The notes under the pieces were generated by a model, which saw only the letters and a list, made by a program, of their open reading frames with translations, did not search any database and had not been told where the DNA came from. Shown piece by piece: positions 27,100 through 36,805 of a stretch of 64,000 nt of DNA. The translations under genes were made by a program, and so were the position numbers. Location: positions 19,168 to 83,167 of the forward strand of contig JAFEFT010000017.1 of assembly GCA_018240435.1 (NCBI GenBank), in the 5' to 3' direction. Every line of letters begins with the position of its first letter. Position 1 is the stretch's first letter. The stretch is from Pseudomonadota bacterium. GTDB taxonomy: Bacteria; Pseudomonadota; Gammaproteobacteria; Xanthomonadales; Xanthomonadaceae.

Positions 27100-29136
27100 T
27101 CACGGCGTGCCTTCCAGGCCGGGCTCCGATCGCGCTTGCGCCTCCAGCCTGGCCTGACTGGCGGCCAGCAATGCCGCGAAGCGCGGGTCGCCGCGCAAGC
27201 CGTCCCAGAACGGCGACAGCTTCAGGTCGCCATAGAGAATCGGGACCGGGGCGTTCACCAGACCTTCCAGCGTGGTCAGCGCCTGCTGCTTGCGTCCGCT
27301 GAGAGCTTGCGCCGCAGCCAGCGACACGGTCAGGCCCAGGGCGTTGAGCCGGTCCTTGCCGGCGCGCTGCACACCCAGACGGCCTTCGCGTTCGGCGCCA
27401 TCGGCATCGCCGAGCCCGGCATCGAGGAAGGCCAATTGGGATGCCAGATAGCCGTTGTCGCCGGTGCTCGCCTCCAGCGCCTGGATCCGTGCGCGCGCTT
27501 CGCTGAAAGTCGCGCGAGCGGCGCCGGTGTCGCCCGACAATTTCTGCGCCCAGCCGAGGTAGACGTAGTAGTAACCGTTCCAGGCATTGAGGACGAAGCC
27601 CGGCGCATGCACCGCACGTTGCAACATGCGAATGGCCGCAGGATAGTCCCGGCGCGCGAACAGGTAGATCGCCCGGTTCTGCGTCGCGTAGACGTCGTCG
27701 ACATCGATCGGCAATGGATCCAGCAATCGACCGGCGGCATCGAGTTCGCCGGCGGCGATCAGGTACTCGGCCTTGCGGTTGATGATCGCCGCGTCGGTGG
27801 GGTTGAAAGTCAGGGCGCGATCGACCCAGGCCAGTGCCTGGCGCGGTCGCCCGAGCGAGTTGCAGGTATCGGACACGGTGGTGATGTTGCCGATGTTTTG
27901 CGGATCGCGATCGAGCGCGCGGGTGAACAGGGCGATCGCCTGATCGAAATGCCCGCTGCGTCGTTCGAGGAATCCCCGGGCGGCGAGAATCTCGGGGTTG
28001 TCGGGCCAGCGCCGGTCGGCTTCGGCGTAGGCCGTGCGGGCACCGTCGTAGTCCTGCGTGTGGTACAGCAGCATGCCCTTGGCCAACCATCCTTCCGGCG
28101 ATTCCGGCGCCAGTTGCATCGCCATGTCGGCGCCGTGGCGGGCGACTTCCAGCCGAGCGGGGCTGCGATCGAAGCCCTGGAACCAGATCAGCCCGTCGTC
28201 GATCGAACCGCGCGCCCAGGCGAGCGCGAACTTCGGGTCCAGGGCGGTCGCCTGGGCATGGAAGGCAGCGGCGGCCTTGAGCGTCGGCACCGAGCCGAAG
28301 ACGCTGCGTTCGGCCGCCAGGCCGCGCAGGTAGGCGTCGTAGGCGGCGGGGTTCGTGGTCGGGAGGGCGGCGAGCTGCGCGACCTCCGCGCCCGACAGCC
28401 GCGCCTGCAAGGTCTGCGCGATCGTCTGCGCGACCTCGCCCTCGACACCGAAAACGTCATCCAGTTTGCGGTCGTAGCTATCGGCCCACAGGTGCTGGTC
28501 GGTCGCCGCCTGGATCAGCTGCACGTTGATGTGCACCCGGTCGCCGGATTTCTGCACGCTGCCTTCGAGGATGTTGGCCACGCCGAGCTGGCGGGCGATC
28601 TCCGGCAGGTTGTCCGGGCTGCTGGCGTAGCGCTGGGTGGATGTTCGCGAGATCACCTTCAGCGCACGGATCTTTGCCAGGCGGGTGAGGATCTCGTCCT
28701 GGATGCCGATCGCGAAATAGGCGTTGTCCTTGTCCGAGGACAGGTTGGCGAAGGGCAGCACCGCGATCGACTTGTCCAGGCTGGCGTCCTTGTGCGCGAC
28801 GAAACGGTCGGTCAGCAGCAGCACCACCGCGATCGCGAGCACGCCGATGATCGCGAAATCGAGCTTGCGCCCGGTCGAGTAGCGTACCGTCTCGGGAACC
28901 TCGACCTCGCCTTCGCGCACGATGCCGCGTGGCGTCCATTCGTAGAACCACGACAACACCATCGCGAACGGAAAGCCGATCGCCGCCGCGATCAGAAACC
29001 AGCGCGTCGCCCAGTCGGGCAAGCCGATCGCCGGGCTGAGCTGCGAAATGCCCTGCGCCAGCGCCCACGAAGCGCCGACGTACAGCGCGGCGGCGCGCAG
29101 CACGTTGCGGCGTTTGAGTTCGGCGAACAAGCTCAC
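27100..29136 (-). CDS. membrane protein with TolB/FlgO-like domain and TPR repeats
   Basis: 678 residues. A conserved N-terminal amphipathic start (FAELKRRNVLRAAALYVG) leads into two or three membrane helices (about 12-30, 40-62, 92-111). A TolB_N/FlgO-like domain follows (KSIAVLPFANLSSDKDNAYFAIGI; LKVISRTSTQRY; VHINVQLIQAATDQHLWADSYDR). The last 430 residues are TPR helices. The same plan is found C-terminal to adenylate-cyclase or winged-helix domains in other proteobacteria, but neither is present here. It may scaffold an envelope complex or sense a signal. Its ATG overlaps the stop of the upstream PIN-toxin gene by four bases, so it is translated as third gene of a toxin-antitoxin operon. 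Confidence 0.85.
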   Translation of the reverse strand: MSLFAELKRRNVLRAAALYVGASWALAQGISQLSPAIGLPDWATRWFLIAAAIGFPFAMVLSWFYEWTPRGIVREGEVEVPETVRYSTGRKLDFAIIGVLAIAVVLLLTDRFVAHKDASLDKSIAVLPFANLSSDKDNAYFAIGIQDEILTRLAKIRALKVISRTSTQRYASSPDNLPEIARQLGVANILEGSVQKSGDRVHINVQLIQAATDQHLWADSYDRKLDDVFGVEGEVAQTIAQTLQARLSGAEVAQLAALPTTNPAAYDAYLRGLAAERSVFGSVPTLKAAAAFHAQATALDPKFALAWARGSIDDGLIWFQGFDRSPARLEVARHGADMAMQLAPESPEGWLAKGMLLYHTQDYDGARTAYAEADRRWPDNPEILAARGFLERRSGHFDQAIALFTRALDRDPQNIGNITTVSDTCNSLGRPRQALAWVDRALTFNPTDAAIINRKAEYLIAAGELDAAGRLLDPLPIDVDDVYATQNRAIYLFARRDYPAAIRMLQRAVHAPGFVLNAWNGYYYVYLGWAQKLSGDTGAARATFSEARARIQALEASTGDNGYLASQLAFLDAGLGDADGAEREGRLGVQRAGKDRLNALGLTVSLAAAQALSGRKQQALTTLEGLVNAPVPILYGDLKLSPFWDGLRGDPRFAALLAASQARLEAQARSEPGLEGTP

Positions 29137-29534
29137 GGAACGAGCACCTCCAGCGTGGATCCGACCGCTTTGGCAAGCCGCACGTCGCGCGTGACCAGCG
29201 GTGCCTTCAGTGCGGAGGCCAGCACGACATAGGCTGCATCGTATGCCGTCACATGACCGCGTAGCGACCAGATGCCGTCAAGCAGCGTGTCGTGCTTGAA
29301 CTTGCGGATTCGCAAGGCGCGCATCTGCGCGGGGATTTCGGTTCGTCGCTGCGGCGGAATGGCGCCGTCGCGATCGAGCTTGCGCAGGGCATTCAATACT
29401 TCGATGTCGACGAGCTCTGGTGCGGTCAACGTCGTGCCCGGCGCCCACAGCAACGCCTCGATCGGTTGCGGTCTGAAGCGCGCCAGCAAATCCAGCACGA
29501 TCGACGCATCCACCACCAGCACGCGATCGCTCAC
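29133..29534 (-). CDS. VapC-family PIN-domain toxin
   Basis: 133 residues. Acidic residues of the PIN fold: Asp9 (VLVVDASIVLDLL), Glu45 (PELVDIEVLNALR), Asp99 (VTAYDAAYVVLA) and Asp117 (LVTRDVRLAKA), so the ribonuclease site looks complete. It overlaps the antitoxin stop by four bases at its start and the TPR-protein start by four bases at its end. It is not closely similar to the other PIN protein at 26314 and has a different class of antitoxin. Confidence 0.92.
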   Translation of the reverse strand: MSDRVLVVDASIVLDLLARFRPQPIEALLWAPGTTLTAPELVDIEVLNALRKLDRDGAIPPQRRTEIPAQMRALRIRKFKHDTLLDGIWSLRGHVTAYDAAYVVLASALKAPLVTRDVRLAKAVGSTLEVLVP

Positions 29535-29764
29535 GCCGCGTCGCGCTCGGCGCGCACGAGGCGAGCGGACGAAGCCTTCATCGCGAAGGGTTCGGCGGCG
29601 TCCAGTTGGGCGCGGATTTCCGCCTCCGACGGCAGCGCCGCCATTGCGGCGAGCTCTTCGAGCACGTAATCGCTCAGGCTCTTGCCGGCCAACACCGCAC
29701 GCGCTTTGAGCGTGCGATGGATGCGTTGCGGCACGTTGCGGATCTGGATCATCACCGTGGACAT
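29531..29764 (-). CDS. FitA/VapB-type ribbon-helix-helix antitoxin
   Basis: 77 residues from ATG 29764, chosen because GAGG lies eight bases upstream; ATG 29770 would add two residues but leaves only two bases of spacing. The N-terminus VMIQIRNVPQRIHRTLKARA has the ribbon-helix-helix pattern of FitA-like antitoxins, with a following helix AGKSLSDYVLEELA. The C-terminus (PSEAEIRAQLDAAEPF) would occupy the toxin. A perfect nine-base inverted repeat lies just upstream. Confidence 0.88.
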   Translation of the reverse strand: MSTVMIQIRNVPQRIHRTLKARAVLAGKSLSDYVLEELAAMAALPSEAEIRAQLDAAEPFAMKASSARLVRAERDAA

Positions 29765-29775
29765 GTTCATGACCT

Positions 29776-29800
29776 CATTGCATGTTGAGCGCATGCAATG
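29776..29800 (-). promoter_or_regulatory. candidate operator of the vapBC-TPR operon
   Basis: CATTGCATG, seven-base spacer TTGAGCG, CATGCAATG: a perfect nine-base inverted repeat 11 bases upstream of the antitoxin start, the right place and symmetry for binding of a ribbon-helix-helix antitoxin dimer pair. Confidence 0.65.
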
Positions 29801-30099
29801 ATACTACCGCGACGCTTGCCCCGAAGCGATGGCTGATTCGGCGTTCGCCGCGGGCAAAAACGGCGACGGTGCGGGGAGGAAGGACGGCTTGCTCACGGCT
29901 TCTCGCTGGCGATGGCGCGTGCCACCCGGATCGGCGTGTGCCGCTCAGCGGGTCGCAATCGGCCGCCCGTTGCAACACGGATTCGAGGCGAGCGCTACAG
30001 GCGAACGCCCTGGCGAACACCGGCATCCCGTTCGGCGCGCGGCGAAGCGGGCGCGGATGTCCGTTGCCAGCGGTGAGTTCGGGGCGTTGCGAAGCCGGT
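29801..30099. other. intergenic region, no gene recognised
   Basis: About 300 bases between the toxin-antitoxin operon and the end of purB. Frames in it are Arg-rich and have no homologous character. No hairpin with a U-tract was found. Confidence 0.5.
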
Positions 30100-31482
<1,383 letters not shown>

Positions 31483-31506
31483 TCAAAGGCCCGCAACGCT
31501 TCAGCT

Positions 31507-31597
31507 CGTCGTTCCCGCGCAGGCGGGAACCCAGTGCCTTGCAAGCCTTTCAAAGCAACGCAAAGTCGCTGGATCCCCGCCTGCGCGGGGATGACGA
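31507..31597. repeat. pair of inverted palindromic repeats
   Basis: Two copies of a 27-base element in opposite orientation, at 31507-31533 and 31569-31595. The first has core TTCCCGCGCAGGCGGGAA, the second (reverse complement) ATCCCCGCGCAGGCGGGGAT. The differences are paired changes that keep the internal stem. The copies can also pair with each other into one long stem between divergent purB and fumC. Confidence 0.8.
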
Positions 31598-31688
31598 ACC
31601 AAAGTCCGGAAACGCGCATTTTACCTGCGCCGCGAGGCGAAGGTGGCGCGCATATAATTGCCCAGCTACTTCAACCCACGGAACCCGC

Positions 31689-33104
<1,416 letters not shown>

Positions 33105-33205
33105 TGCCCCACCCCAGGAACAGCCGTCGGGCGGCTTTCGTTTCTCATTGCCGTCGGTTTGTTCTACGCTGTAACGCCCCGTCCATGCCGTTCGAGTCGC
33201 CTGCG

Positions 33206-33718
33206 ATGAATCCCCTCCTGCGTCGCCTTGCCCCTGCCATCGTCCTGGCGAGCCTGCTCGCCGCCTGCAGCAAGGCACCCGATACCTCGCTCGTCACCCA
33301 GTCGCTGACCTTGCCGCCGGAGGGCAGCGTTGCCTCGGTAGCCGATGGCGGGGCCGTTGCCGCAGCGGCGTCGTCGAGCAGCGGCAACACCGCCAGCACC
33401 AGCGTGCCGGCGGCGACCGACGAAGTCTGGAAGGCGCTCGACCGGCAGGCGGCAGCGCTGCAAAAGGCCGTCGATGGCGGTGTCTGGAAGGATGTCCCGG
33501 CCAGCGCCGATGCCATTCGTGACCTCACCGCGGCGCTGCCGGCGCACGCCGCCAAGCTGTCGGCCGACGATCAGCAGATGCTGCAACAGCAGGTGACGCT
33601 GGTCGCGACGTATGTCGGCAAGCTCGATGAGGCGGCCAGTGCCGGCAATGCCGCCGGCGTGAAGGCGAACTTCAAGCGCCTGAACGATACCCTCGGCGGC
33701 ATCACCCGCTTCCCCTGA
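33206..33718 (+). CDS. putative lipoprotein, unknown function
   Basis: 170 residues from ATG 33206 (an ATG at 33185 would add seven). A signal peptide with lipobox LLAAC marks it as a lipoprotein. After a Ser/Ala/Gly-rich linker of about 45 residues comes a helical domain of about 110 residues (EVWKALDRQAAALQKAVDGG; LSADDQQMLQQQVTLVATYV; GVKANFKRLNDTLGGI) that looks like a four-helix bundle of the kind seen in small periplasmic binding proteins. I cannot assign a family. It starts about 100 bases after fumC. Confidence 0.8.
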   Translation: MNPLLRRLAPAIVLASLLAACSKAPDTSLVTQSLTLPPEGSVASVADGGAVAAAASSSSGNTASTSVPAATDEVWKALDRQAAALQKAVDGGVWKDVPASADAIRDLTAALPAHAAKLSADDQQMLQQQVTLVATYVGKLDEAASAGNAAGVKANFKRLNDTLGGITRFP

Positions 33719-33748
33719 TGGATCGATCGCCGGGCCCCGCGGCGGGAT

Positions 33749-34648
33749 TCAGCCGCGTCGCGCCGGCGCCCCGGCGCGTGTCCAGTCGAGGTAGCCGATC
33801 GCCTCGTAGGCGTTGACCACGTTGTGCACTTCGGCCAGATCGACGCCGCAGGCACGGGCGATCGCGTCCAGTCGCCGCGGGCGGGTCATCTGCGCGCTGA
33901 TGCGCAGCGCATGCGGATAATCGTTGGCCAATTCCAGCCGCTTGCTCAGGCCGTAATTGCCATCCGGGTCGAGCCGCCGCGACAGCACGCCCTGCGAATG
34001 GAGGTAGGTGTCCATCCAGGTCAGGTAAAGGCAGGGGCGACCCGGCAGGCCCTTGCGCAAGGTTTCGAGTTCATCGGCGCTCACCCGCTGCCAGTCGCCG
34101 AAGCGCAGCGGTTGCCGTGAGTACGGCTCCAGATCCGGCAGGATGCCCTCGGCCCAGAACATCCGCGATTCGGGGTCGATGGTCAGCGCCGGCGCGCCCG
34201 CCCGTTCGATGCGGGCCGGCCCGCCGAGCACGCGCTTGGGCAGGAAGTACAGCAGTGGGCGCAACACATCCTCTTCGCCGGCCGGGGCGATGCCGGCTGC
34301 GAGTGATGCCGGCGCCGCGGCCGCGTCGTCGGCCGGCGTCGCAGGCTTGCTGGCGACGGCCTCGAGCAGGGCGACGAAGGCATCGGCGACCAGCGGCCTG
34401 CGCAGGAAGGGGCCCGCCGGTTCAGGATCGCTCTCGGCGATGATGCGGGCGTCGATGCGGCCCGGCCGCGCCGGGTGGCCATCGTCGGCCGGGCTCGCGC
34501 CGTCGCGCAGGCGCAAGTCCGATGCCGCCGCTTCGCCCCACGCCCACTCGACGCTCAAGCGTTTGCGCGCCGAGCGCAGCAGCAGCCGCAGCAGCGCCTC
34601 ATCGTCCTCGCGGTCGCCCGCGTAATGGAGGATCCGGGGCTCGGTCAT
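33749..34648 (-). CDS. conserved-looking hypothetical protein paired with a response regulator
   Basis: 299 residues from ATG 34648. The N-terminus (TEPRILHYAGDREDDEALL) and an acidic middle are followed by an Ala-rich linker near 110-130 and a C-terminal half with FLPKRVLGGPARIERAG, CLYLTWMDTYLHSQGVLSRR and a terminal winged-helix-like segment (LDAIARACGVDLAEVHNVVNAYEAIGYL). No signal peptide, membrane helix or catalytic motif is evident. It starts 49 bases after the response regulator gene on the same strand, so the two probably form an operon and may act together. Confidence 0.75.
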   Translation of the reverse strand: MTEPRILHYAGDREDDEALLRLLLRSARKRLSVEWAWGEAAASDLRLRDGASPADDGHPARPGRIDARIIAESDPEPAGPFLRRPLVADAFVALLEAVASKPATPADDAAAAPASLAAGIAPAGEEDVLRPLLYFLPKRVLGGPARIERAGAPALTIDPESRMFWAEGILPDLEPYSRQPLRFGDWQRVSADELETLRKGLPGRPCLYLTWMDTYLHSQGVLSRRLDPDGNYGLSKRLELANDYPHALRISAQMTRPRRLDAIARACGVDLAEVHNVVNAYEAIGYLDWTRAGAPARRG

Positions 34649-34697
34649 CGGCGGGCGACCCGATCTCCTCCAGGCCATTGCGGGCAGGGCCGAACCG

Positions 34698-36068
34698 TCA
34701 TCGCCCACCTCGGCGGAACAGGCGCATGAAGCGCGAGCCCTGATCGCGCAGGAAGGCGAAAAGGCGCTGTGGCCAGGATGCCTTGAACACGCGCGTGCGC
34801 CCGCGCGGCGAAGGCGCCGGCGCGCGCGCGGCAGCCGCGGCACGTTCGCGCTCGGCCGCTTGTGCCTGTTCGCGGGCGGCGCGTTCTTCGGCCTCGCGGC
34901 GCGCTCGTTCGCGTGCCGCCTGCTCCTGCGCCTGCTCGCGTGCCGCCTGCTCTTGCGCCTTGCGTTGCGCGTAGCCGCGCGCGGCCTGTTCTTCGGCTTG
35001 CCGCCGGGCTTGCTCGCGCGCCGCCTGCTCCTCGGCCAGCCGCTGCGCCTGCTCTGCCGCCGCCTGCTCTTCGGCGCGCCGCCGGGCCTGTTCTTGCGCC
35101 GCCCGTTCTTCGGCCAGCCGCTGCGCCTGCTCGCGCGTGGCTTGCTCCTCGGCCTTGCGGCGGGCGCGTTCGCGCGCCGCCTGTTGCCGCGCATGGTCGA
35201 TGGCGGCCTGGCTGCGGGCGAGGGCATCGGCAGCGTTGACCCAAGTGTCCGGCGCATTGCCGACGACGGCGGTGGTCAGGGTGATGCCCAGCAGGTGGCC
35301 GTCGATGTCCAGCGACATCGCCTGCGCGTGTTCGCGCAACCATGTCGCCATCGCCTCGACGCCTTGCAGTTGCCCACCGGGCACCGAGATGGCGAAGCCG
35401 CCCAGGCCGATGTGCGCGGCGGTGTCTTCCTTGCGGATGCGCGAGCGGATCAGGTCGGCGACCTGGATGACGATCGGCTCCACCACCTGATTGCCGCGCG
35501 CCTCGTAGAGGGCGACCAGATGGTCGATCTCGATCCGGATCAATGCCAGATCGTGCTCGTGGCGGCGGGCGTAGGCGATGTCCTGTTCCAGCCGATCGAC
35601 CAGGCCATGCTCGTTGGCAAGGCCGGTGACCGGGTCGATCGTGCTGCGTGCCTGCAGCTGCCGGCTGATGCGCTGGTAGCGCGCATGCGCCCGCGCCCGC
35701 GGCAGCAGTTCCTCGCCGAGCGATTTCTTGTTGATGAAGTCGGTGGCGCCGCGGTCGAGCGCGGTTTGCCGCGCCGACTGGTCGTCGTCGGCACCGGTGA
35801 CGAGGATCACCGGCATCGCGTTCAGGCCCGGATCGTCGGAGGTACGCACGAACTTGAGCAGCTCGTAGCCGTCGCAATCGGGCATGTTGATGTCGGTGAA
35901 CAGCACCTGGATGTCGTGGTCTTTCTCCAGCTTGGCCCAGGCGTCGTTGCCGTCGACGGCGGTGATCACGTCGAATTCGGCCTTGAGGATCTTCGCTGCC
36001 GTCTTCAGCATCACCTTGGAATCGTCGACGAAAAGAATCCGCGTCGATGGACTGGCCTGCGCACTCAT
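34698..36068 (-). CDS. response regulator with degenerate GGDEF domain and long coiled coil
   Basis: 456 residues from ATG 36068, preceded by a GGGGGG run. Residues 9-130 are a receiver domain: Asp15/Asp16, phospho-acceptor Asp59 (VLFTDINMP), Thr in ILVTGAD, Lys in INKKSLG. Residues about 140-300 keep the GGDEF fold (IDPVTGLANEHGLVDRLEQ) but the active site reads GLGGF in place of GGDEF, so it cannot be a diguanylate cyclase. About 130 residues of highly charged helix follow, built of repeated EEQAAREQAQRLA-like units, ending in a basic amphipathic tail (WPQRLFAFLRDQGSRFMRLFRR) that may bind membrane. Likely an output scaffold rather than an enzyme. Confidence 0.87.
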   Translation of the reverse strand: MSAQASPSTRILFVDDSKVMLKTAAKILKAEFDVITAVDGNDAWAKLEKDHDIQVLFTDINMPDCDGYELLKFVRTSDDPGLNAMPVILVTGADDDQSARQTALDRGATDFINKKSLGEELLPRARAHARYQRISRQLQARSTIDPVTGLANEHGLVDRLEQDIAYARRHEHDLALIRIEIDHLVALYEARGNQVVEPIVIQVADLIRSRIRKEDTAAHIGLGGFAISVPGGQLQGVEAMATWLREHAQAMSLDIDGHLLGITLTTAVVGNAPDTWVNAADALARSQAAIDHARQQAARERARRKAEEQATREQAQRLAEERAAQEQARRRAEEQAAAEQAQRLAEEQAAREQARRQAEEQAARGYAQRKAQEQAAREQAQEQAARERARREAEERAAREQAQAAERERAAAAARAPAPSPRGRTRVFKASWPQRLFAFLRDQGSRFMRLFRRGGR

Positions 36069-36301
36069 GTTTCCCCCCGTACTCGCGAGCGCTCGCGCGC
36101 CGCCAAGGATAACCCCGCGCCCAGCATACCGCGCTTGCGGCGGCAGTCTGCGGGCATCCGTCACAGCGCGCAGGATACAGCCTCCGCCGATTCCGCCGGA
36201 GCCGCCGCGCCGGCGCTCGCCAGGGTCGCAAACGGCGGCGGTTCGATGGCAAGATGCAGGCATCGGCACAGCGCCGTCGCCATCGAAAGGAGCGCCAGAT
36301 C

Positions 36302-36718
36302 ATGGCAGAGCGGAAAATCCACATCACCGAGTTCGACCGCGCGCGTCTGGAAGAACTGATCGCGGTCGCCGACGAGTTTGGCGGCCGCGATCGCAAGGAT
36401 CTGACGGCGCTGGCCGACGAGTTGGGTCGTGCCGAGGTGGTGGCGTCGCGACACGTTTCGTCCGACGTGGTGACGATGAACTCGAAGGTGGTGCTGCGCG
36501 ATCTCGACAGCGGGCAGACGATGACGTGGGTGCTGGTGTTCCCGAAGGACGCCGACGTCGATGCCGGGCGCATCTCGGTGCTGGCGCCGGTGGGGACATC
36601 GATCCTGGGTTACGCCCGCGGCGACATCGTCGAGTGGCCGGTGCCGGCGGGCGTGCGCCGGATTCGCATCGAAGACGTGCTGTACCAGCCCGAAGCGGCT
36701 GGCGACTTCCACCTCTGA
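36302..36718 (+). CDS. rnk: regulator of nucleoside diphosphate kinase (Rnk/GreA-C-like)
   Basis: 138 residues from ATG 36302 with AAGGAG about ten bases upstream. After an N-terminal helical arm (ITEFDRARLEELIAVADEF) comes the FKBP-like GreA C-terminal domain: VVTMNSKVVLRDLDSGQTM, LVFPKDADVDAGRISVLAPVG and SILGYARGDIVEWPVPAG. Rnk binds RNA polymerase near the secondary channel and affects nucleotide pools in E. coli. Single-gene unit ahead of a hairpin terminator. Confidence 0.93.
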   Translation: MAERKIHITEFDRARLEELIAVADEFGGRDRKDLTALADELGRAEVVASRHVSSDVVTMNSKVVLRDLDSGQTMTWVLVFPKDADVDAGRISVLAPVGTSILGYARGDIVEWPVPAGVRRIRIEDVLYQPEAAGDFHL

Positions 36719-36761
36719 CGCACCTGCGTCGACCGGTCGGCGCCGGCCCCGGAAATGAAAA

Positions 36762-36784
36762 CCCCTCTCCGGTCCGGAGAGGGG
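36762..36784. terminator. bidirectional intrinsic terminator
   Basis: CCCCTCTCCGG opposite CCGGAGAGGGG around a one-base centre, a stem of about ten base pairs. Read on the minus strand it is followed by TTTTCATTTCC, giving a good intrinsic terminator for the hydrolase gene that stops at 36806; on the plus strand (rnk) the T-run is missing. Confidence 0.8.
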
Positions 36785-36805
36785 TCGAAGATCGCGAAGG
36801 TGTCG

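Noticed and set aside
26923-29232. 769-codon plus-strand frame opposite the TPR protein
   Set aside because: Shadow of the minus-strand TPR gene, with no independent features.
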